From: Zelonia costaricensis
Taxonomy: Eukaryota; Euglenozoa; Kinetoplastea; Trypanosomatida; Trypanosomatidae
Reading direction: 5' to 3'
Assembly: GCA_030849075.1 (NCBI GenBank)
Contig: JASAOO010003248.1
Coordinates: 1 to 31,889 of the forward strand
DNA: 31,889 nt
Under the pieces are notes generated by a model. It was given only the letters and a program-made list of their open reading frames with translations, was not told where the DNA came from and searched no databases. This document shows, one piece after another, positions 26,595 to 31,889 of this stretch (positions are counted from its first letter, which is position 1; each line of letters opens with the position of its first letter). The position numbers and the translations under genes are program-made.

Positions 26595-27477
26595 CGGCTG
26601 ACGGGGAGTAGTGGGAGGCAAAGGAGGGACGCGTGTGCTGGACAGCGCGCCGGCTGGGGGGAGGGGAGTGGGGCGGCACCGGGGCGACCACACACACGCG
26701 GTGTGCGGTGTGCGGGTAGCGGCAGCGCGAGGGCGAAACAAACGTGAATGGGTGACAGGAGTTGGAGGAGCCGAGGTGTGAGGCGCGAACGCTGCCGTGA
26801 AGAGGGTGAGGGGGGGAGGGGGGCAGGTACGGGGTTGGTGTTGTGGGGGACGTCAGGCGGTGGTCGAGAAGGAGAGAAGCCCGTGCGTGGTATGCACGCG
26901 TATGGAGAGCGGTAAAGAGGTGGTGATGAAAAGGGTAGCGAGAAGTGAGAGGGGTGGGGGGGGCGAGTTGTGTCGACGCGGCTTCTGCTGTAGGCGCCGG
27001 ACCAAAGCACACGTGTGTTCGTGTGCGTGCGGTGTTCGCATCGCCGCAAAAGAAAGGGAAGGGGTCGGAAAAAGGAAGTGCGAATCCCTGTGCTGAGATC
27101 GGTGTGGGGAAGCGAAGAGCGTCCGCGCCGTGGCGAGTATGGCGTCTGAGAGAGAGAGCGTGGCGGCAGCAGCGTGCATCGCCGAGAAGGGCGTCCTCGT
27201 CCACAGTTTTCGTTGAGTTGTCTTCTCTGCCTTGACCATTCCACCTTTTCTCTTTTCCAGGTTAGTGAACACAGGACAGCTCGAGGCTATCTTCACAATA
27301 GTGGCTGAAAAGAGTGCAACAGAGCTCAAGCGCACCCACTCACACGCAGAAGCACACATGAAAGAAAAAAGAAAACCACTGCCACAAGAAGCCCAACACA
27401 GGAGCGAAGCAACGAAACCAGGCGTAGTAAGAAGACAAAGACAAACCAGAAGCGAGAGCAGAAAGAGCTCGCGAGGC

Positions 27478-27489
27478 GGGGGGGGGGGG
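27478..27489. repeat. G12 homopolymer
   Basis: Twelve G on plus in the 3'UTR of gene A. Confidence 0.9.
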
Positions 27490-27581
27490 TCAACACGACG
27501 TGCCGCACTGCGCAATTCCCACTCCCTATGGGACAGCCTTTTAGTTTTATTTTCGTTGCTTTCCTATTTTTTGTTTAATGC

Positions 27582-27598
27582 GCTCGCCAGTGGCGAGC
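27582..27598 (-). other. Perfect 7-bp stem-loop in the gene A 3'UTR
   Basis: The transcript reads GCTCGCC-ACT-GGCGAGC, a GC-rich 7-bp stem with a 3-nt loop. It is followed in the transcript by an A-rich stretch. It lies about 295 nt after the gene A stop, so it could be an RNA stability element, or chance in a GC-rich genome. Confidence 0.45.
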
Positions 27599-27892
27599 TT
27601 GAACTAGCAACGACAACTCAGCGATGGGGTACTCTACGCGTGGCCACGTTCGCGTGCACTGCCTTCACCAGCTTGGCGTGTTCGGCACACGTCACGGCGG
27701 GAGAGACACGCAAGCACTCGTGGGAAGTGAGGAAACAAAAAACGGAGAAACACTTTCTCTACGCAGGAGAGTCCTCCAGCGCAGCACATTACCCGCCATC
27801 GACGGGAGCACATGATGGATAGGCAAGCGTGAGTGCGAGAGGGCTGGGGAATCAGCAGACGTGTGCGACGAGTGTCTCCTACGCAGCTCGGC

Positions 27893-30800
27893 TCACGCAG
27901 GAGTGTGGCGGCGCACCAGCTCCGCCAGAGCCGCCTCCTGCGCGTCGATGCGGGCGTCCAGCTGGGCCAGCTGCTCCTCGATGGTTTGCGGGGTGGGGGT
28001 GCCGGGGGGCGCTCCGGTCGGCACGACAGCCATCGGGGGTGGGGGAGGCGGGACCGCAGCACCCGGTGGGGGAGGCGGTGGTGGCGCAGCGAAGAGCGGA
28101 GGTGGTGGAACTGCCGACTGCGGCAGGGACGGCACAGCGTAGAGCGGCGGCGGCACGACGGGAAGTGGGGGCGGCGAGACGTCATCGTCGGCCGTCGGCG
28201 TCGCCTCCGCCTCCGTGGCGTCCGTGGCGTCGGGGATCGCCGTCTCTGGCAGGGAGGCCGGAGCGACCGAAATGACCGCCGAAGCCTCCGTCGGGGAGCT
28301 CCGCCTCACCGGCTCCGCCACGGTCGTCGCAGGCGTCTCCGGCTGCAGTGCCTCCGCAATGAGGTCGCTCCTCTTGCGTTCCTGCGCAGGTTCTCCCGGT
28401 GCGGTGGTGGCCTCAGCGCAGTCGACGCTGGTGCCCGCGGCAGCACCGGGCACCGCATCAGCCTGCCGCCTCCCCTCCACGGGCAACATAGTCGAGGACA
28501 GCGCCGGTAAGAGAATCGAGGATGTGGCCGCAATAAAGGCACCTGAACATGCCGTGCCGGCAGGGGAGGAGGAGGAGGCAGTCGCGGCAGCGGGCGTCTC
28601 GTCCGACGTGAGCGGCGGCGGTGTCCCACCCGCGCCGACGCCCTCCGCCGTGCTGTCACTCGGCTCGAGCGACGACGACCCGACGTCGACGGCGATGTCC
28701 AGCGCAGGCTCCTCCATGGGCGCGGCGACAGCGGTCCCGGCCGTCTCCTGCACAGCGGACGGACTCGCCCCGGGCGTGTCCTCCGTGGTCTCCGCCGCAC
28801 GTCCAGCGCCGTCCTCGTCCTGTGCGCACAGCTGCGCCACTGGCGGCTCCGCCTCTGGCGCTCGCGTCTCCGACGCTGTGTCCCGGTCCTCCGCATTCAG
28901 TGCCGCCTCTGATGCGGCATCGGTGTCGTACGCAGTCGAGGCCTTCAGCGGTGTCGCCTCGACGGTGCTGGGCGTCCCGCGCAGGTGCTGCTGGGCGGAG
29001 CCATTCACGGACTCCGAGGTGGGCGCCGAGGGCAGCGTGGACTCCTCCGAGTCGAGCGGGGCCGACACGCCGGGCATCGGCGCCTCGTGCTTGCCCTGTG
29101 CGTTGCAGCTGAGCGCCTCCTGCGTCGACGGCGCCGACTCGGTCGTCGTGGGTGCACTGCCGTTGGTGCCCGACAAGGACTCCACCATGGACCACTGCTT
29201 CGGCGGAAGCGACACCGGCACCGGCGCACTCGGCTGGTACAGCGACTCGCCAAGCACTGCGCTGACCACCGGGCCCTTGATGCCCCTCTCGGGCGATGAC
29301 GCCCTGGGCGCTGCAGCAGCGGGGTCCATGAAGGTGGCCACCGTCGGCGACACAAAGGTTGTCGGCGTCCCTGACGTGTAGGACGGCGAGCATGGCATCG
29401 CCATGAGCGTCTTGGTGAGGCGCAGCATGCCGTCCCCTGGCGACTCGTGCAGATGGGCAGCGGCACCGGGGTTGCTTATCGCCGCCGTGTACAGCGCGAA
29501 GGAGTCGACGAGCACCTGCCGCTGCTCCTCGCTCTCAAACGTGAGCGACGCCGCAGACCACGCAGGCCGCAGTCCGGCGGCGCCAGGCTCGGGTGCGTGG
29601 CCGGCGAGAAGCCGCCGATGCGCCTCTGGGCTCTGCGGCTGCGGCGACGGAGGCTGGCCTTGATGCGGCGGCAGCGGCGGCGATGTCTTCTCCGCCACGC
29701 CGGCCACCTCTGTGGACGTCGTTGCCGTCTCCAACTGCGCCAGCGCGTCACGCGTGACCCGCTCCGTGGCCCGCTGCACCCGCGTCGCCTCCACCGCCAC
29801 CTCCTTTCGCCAGTCCTTGAGTGTGTCCCGCACCTCACGCATCGTGACCCGGTCGCCGCTCGCGCCGGCGGTTCGCTCCGGGGACGGCACGCGCTTCTGC
29901 TGGAGCAGGTCCTCGGGCACGGCCTCCAGGACGTGCTGCAGCGTCGACGACACAGTTACGAAGCGGGCGCTGAGCTGCTGGTAGTACGTCGCCACCTCCT
30001 CCTCACGCCGCTCCATCAGGCCAACCCGGTTCACCGCAGCGCGTAGCTGCGTCTCCAGGGCTTTCGAGTTCTGCCGTTCTTGTCGGAGCGCGTCGATGAA
30101 CGACTGCGTGCGGGCGTTGCTGCGAGCCGCGGCCTCGGTAAGACGGTCCACCTGCAGCTTGAAGTAGTCGCGCTGGCTCACCGCGTCGGAGGCGGCGATG
30201 CTGCTCGGCGCCGCCCTGGTGTTCGAGGTGCTGCCGTCCGCCTTGTCTTCCGCCGCCCGCCGCAGGGCACGCTCAGACTCCAGCAGCTGCAGCGACGCCG
30301 CGCACTCGGCGGCCATCGCATTGTTTTCAACTCGCGCCTCCCGCAGCGCGCCGCGGAAGTCGGCCACCTCGGCTGCCATCATCTCGCGTTCGCGCGCGAG
30401 GTGCAGGACGAGGCTCTGCAGCCCCTCCACATCCTGCGTGAGCGACTCCACGTTGTGCACGAGAATGCTGCGCTCGACCTGGTAAGAGGCCGGAATGCGT
30501 CGCATGCGGGTGAGCGAGCCCTCACTCCAGTCGAACGGGTCTTCCGAGACGGCCGAGGAGTCGGTAGGCCACACTCGGCTGCGGTGCTGCAGCGGCAACT
30601 CGACACCACCATGCCGCGTCACAGACTCCGGCACTGACAGCGGCTCTGATGGCGTCCCCTGTGCGAGGGATGACGCAGGCGGGGCTAAATCAGCGACGGA
30701 CGGGTTCTGCGAAACGCGGCGCGAGCGCGCGACGGCTTCCTGCTGCAGCCGCGAAACCTGAAGCTGTGCTTCGAGGCACGCCACCTGCTGCTTCAGGTTC

Positions 30801-31120
30801 TCAACCAGCGAGGCTTGAAGCGCGGTGCTGTGTGCAGGAGCTGCAGGGACCTGCGCGCTCCGCCGCGGCACAGTGGACCCGCCACCGCGCGGCGTCGCCG
30901 CCCCTTCCGCATCGCTATTTTGTTTGTGCTGCAGTGACATCGAGCCCGCGGTGCGCGCCCGTCGCAGCCCGCGGGGTGGGGCATCGGTGCTGCTGCCGCC
31001 CACCGCAGACAACGACATGTCCGTCGACTGGCTCTGGCTCTGACTCGACGAGGGGTTCTGCGCGAGCCCTCTCCCGCGCACCTCCAGGGCTCTGTGAGAC
31101 AGATCGGGTCTTCGGCTCAT
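27893..31120 (-). CDS. Coiled-coil protein with FH1-like polyproline block (gene A, 1075 aa)
   Basis: Not recognised by name. The frame is open to 31324 but only from a TTG through a poly-C leader; the first ATG is at 31120. Coiled-coil-type heptads occur at about 97-134 (LVENLKQQVACLEAQLQVSR), 214-294 (VEGLQSLVLHLAREREMMAA), 309-399 (LRQERQNSKALETQLRAAVN), 424-470 and at the extreme C-terminus 1044-1075 (EEQLAQLDARIDAQEAALAEL). Residues about 480-980 are disordered, Ser/Thr/Glu/Ala-rich. Residues 982-1037 are proline runs (PPPLPVVPPPL, APPPPPPPGAAVPPPPPP), resembling formin FH1 or WASP-type profilin/SH3 ligands, but no FH2 or WH2 domain is present. A cytoskeletal or basal-body/flagellar scaffold is plausible by analogy only. 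It is the first gene of the window in transcription order. Confidence 0.93.
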   Translation of the reverse strand: MSRRPDLSHRALEVRGRGLAQNPSSSQSQSQSTDMSLSAVGGSSTDAPPRGLRRARTAGSMSLQHKQNSDAEGAATPRGGGSTVPRRSAQVPAAPAHSTALQASLVENLKQQVACLEAQLQVSRLQQEAVARSRRVSQNPSVADLAPPASSLAQGTPSEPLSVPESVTRHGGVELPLQHRSRVWPTDSSAVSEDPFDWSEGSLTRMRRIPASYQVERSILVHNVESLTQDVEGLQSLVLHLAREREMMAAEVADFRGALREARVENNAMAAECAASLQLLESERALRRAAEDKADGSTSNTRAAPSSIAASDAVSQRDYFKLQVDRLTEAAARSNARTQSFIDALRQERQNSKALETQLRAAVNRVGLMERREEEVATYYQQLSARFVTVSSTLQHVLEAVPEDLLQQKRVPSPERTAGASGDRVTMREVRDTLKDWRKEVAVEATRVQRATERVTRDALAQLETATTSTEVAGVAEKTSPPLPPHQGQPPSPQPQSPEAHRRLLAGHAPEPGAAGLRPAWSAASLTFESEEQRQVLVDSFALYTAAISNPGAAAHLHESPGDGMLRLTKTLMAMPCSPSYTSGTPTTFVSPTVATFMDPAAAAPRASSPERGIKGPVVSAVLGESLYQPSAPVPVSLPPKQWSMVESLSGTNGSAPTTTESAPSTQEALSCNAQGKHEAPMPGVSAPLDSEESTLPSAPTSESVNGSAQQHLRGTPSTVEATPLKASTAYDTDAASEAALNAEDRDTASETRAPEAEPPVAQLCAQDEDGAGRAAETTEDTPGASPSAVQETAGTAVAAPMEEPALDIAVDVGSSSLEPSDSTAEGVGAGGTPPPLTSDETPAAATASSSSPAGTACSGAFIAATSSILLPALSSTMLPVEGRRQADAVPGAAAGTSVDCAEATTAPGEPAQERKRSDLIAEALQPETPATTVAEPVRRSSPTEASAVISVAPASLPETAIPDATDATEAEATPTADDDVSPPPLPVVPPPLYAVPSLPQSAVPPPPLFAAPPPPPPPGAAVPPPPPPMAVVPTGAPPGTPTPQTIEEQLAQLDARIDAQEAALAELVRRHTPA

Positions 31121-31185
31121 CACCCCACGACGTACACGCGGAAAAAAGAAAAAGGAGTTCTTGCTTTGTGTCGCACCAAAGCAGG

Positions 31186-31293
31186 CTGGATAACTTGGAT
31201 GTGACAAGGAAGCGGGGGGGGGGGGGGGGCAGACACACACACGCACACAGGGACACGCGCTCGATCTAAGGAGGGGGGGAGGAGGAGGAAGGA
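31186..31293 (-). promoter_or_regulatory. Candidate SL trans-splice acceptors for gene A
   Basis: A minus-strand tract CCTTCCTCCTCCTCCCCCCC (plus about 31269-31293) runs straight into CCTTAG, with AG at 31267-31266. Further down, a C16 run precedes ATCCAAG (AG 31195-31194) and ATCCAG (AG 31187-31186). All give leaders without an ATG before 31120. Confidence 0.5.
31214..31229. repeat. G16 homopolymer
   Basis: Sixteen G on plus, so C16 on the transcribed strand, within the candidate splice-acceptor region of gene A. This is the longest homopolymer in the window; its exact length is uncertain in any assembly. Confidence 0.85.
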
Positions 31294-31777
31294 CGCAACA
31301 CAGAGGGAAGGGGGCACTGAGCAAATCAAAAGCAGCGAAGGGGAGATGGGCAGGAACCCCCGGTCACGCAATGTGGTGATGCAGGACGCGGCTTTGCTCA
31401 GTGCAACGTTGTTCTTTGATTCAGTTGTTTCCCTTTGGCCGCTGTTCCAGAGGAGAGAGAATTGCTGGCACACAGGATCGCCCGCAGGTGTATGTGGGGG
31501 CAGTCGAGCGCTGCACGCCAGGACGGCGCTTTGTTCACGCGCGTGCTGCACGCTTCCACTGTATTCAGGGTCTATGTCGCCACACAACCGCGAACCGGAC
31601 GAGAGGGAGTCGGAGCTAGAGAGAACGAAAAAAAGGTGAGCGACGAAGGCAGGCTTCGAAAGGTGGGCGCGCTAGACGAAAAGCCAGCTCACGCTCGCCT
31701 TTTCGTGTCGCTGATGTGCGATTTTGCAGCGTAGTGTGTGTGGAGGGAGGGAGCCGTGCAACCGGAGTGGATCACGC

Positions 31778-31822
31778 GCGTGTGTGTGTTTGTGTGTGTG
31801 TGTGCATATGTATATGTGTGGA
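31778..31822. repeat. (TG)n and TATG-rich run
   Basis: Imperfect TG run ending in CATATGTATATGTGTG, near the right edge of the window. Confidence 0.85.
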
Positions 31823-31889
31823 TGGCATTCGGTTCAAGGCGGTTCGATGGGGGTGATGGGGAAGTAGAGCAGGCGAGAGTGACAAGAGC

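Larger units (their letters stand above)
26463..27892. other. Spacer between genes A and B (1.4 kb)
   Basis: This contains the 3'UTR of gene A and the leader of gene B. Features are a G12 run at 27478-27489, an unusually T-rich patch on plus at about 27540-27580, and a perfect short inverted repeat at 27582-27598. No coding region is supported. Confidence 0.7.
31121..31889. other. Right-edge spacer upstream of gene A
   Basis: This contains the gene A leader with its candidate splice sites and, further right, probably the 3'UTR of a gene lying beyond the window. It ends in a long (TG)n/TATG-rich stretch (about 31778-31822). No ORF here looks coding. Confidence 0.65.

Noticed and set aside
27580..27640. 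Possible tRNA-like sequence (AGTTCAAGCTC on minus with a nearby A-box-like CGCTGAGTTG)
   Set aside because: The spacing between boxes is too short and no cloverleaf can be drawn.
28215..29381. 388-codon plus-strand frame inside gene A
   Set aside because: Antisense to the Ser/Thr/Ala-rich disordered part of gene A, with Ala/Ser/Val low complexity. No evidence of plus-strand transcription signals.
31121..31324. N-terminal extension of gene A to 31324
   Set aside because: It begins with TTG and translates poly-C and TG repeats into Pro/Cys/Val; the first ATG is 31120.
31825..31855. Two GGTTC elements resembling tRNA B boxes near the right edge
   Set aside because: They are preceded by a TG repeat rather than a tRNA 5' half, and no stems form.
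1..31889. CRISPR arrays, operons with ribosome binding sites, terminators
   Set aside because: The sequence is clearly eukaryotic (trypanosomatid). No spaced direct repeats of the CRISPR kind are present, and the regularities seen are protein repeats or microsatellites.

Overview
The window looks like part of a trypanosomatid nuclear chromosome, most likely Leishmania or a close relative in the Leishmaniinae (Porcisia, Endotrypanum, Leptomonas, Crithidia). The sequence is GC-rich. It carries very long intronless ORFs, all on one strand, separated by 0.8-3.2 kb spacers. On the coding strand the spacers are pyrimidine-rich and hold C-tracts, (CA/TG)n runs and polypyrimidine-AG sites typical of SL trans-splicing. 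The species cannot be fixed from the sequence alone.

Six protein-coding genes are supported, all on the minus strand, so the window sits inside one polycistronic transcription unit. There is no strand switch, no tRNA, rRNA or snRNA gene, and no sign of a pol II start region. In transcription order (high to low coordinates): (A) 31120-27893, coiled-coil protein with an FH1-like polyproline block; (B) 26462-24354, protein with a disordered N-terminal half and degenerate leucine-rich repeats at its C-terminus; (C) 21192-14689, a 2167-residue leucine-rich-repeat protein; (D) 13871-12702, disordered protein with short aromatic motifs; (E) 10548-5737, a 1603-residue protein with a predicted mitochondrial presequence, AT-hook and polyglutamine; (F) 4511-2370, a 713-residue protein with a predicted mitochondrial presequence and two HMG-box-like segments. 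Starts for A, C and F were moved to the first in-frame ATG, because the longer open frames begin at TTG or GTG.

The most interesting part is the E/F pair. They are adjacent, both have Arg-rich presequence-like N-termini, and they share a recognisable segment (Y-x-CFG-x-x-H, then L...Y, then G[WY].FT.L..LQ..A). I read them as diverged paralogues, possibly mitochondrial (kinetoplast) nucleic-acid-associated proteins. E also carries six or seven spaced copies of a short motif (AFExALxGD), which I do not recognise. C is a strikingly regular array of about 24 paired leucine-rich repeats, and its neighbour B also ends in LRR-like sequence.

Trypanosomatid gene order in a polycistron seldom implies shared function, so apart from E/F and perhaps B/C I infer no joint pathway. 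The spacers contain candidate trans-splice acceptors for every gene, one possible degenerate SIDER-like island (about 1430-1804) and many simple repeats. No mobile element encoding protein, no CRISPR array and no prokaryotic feature was seen.
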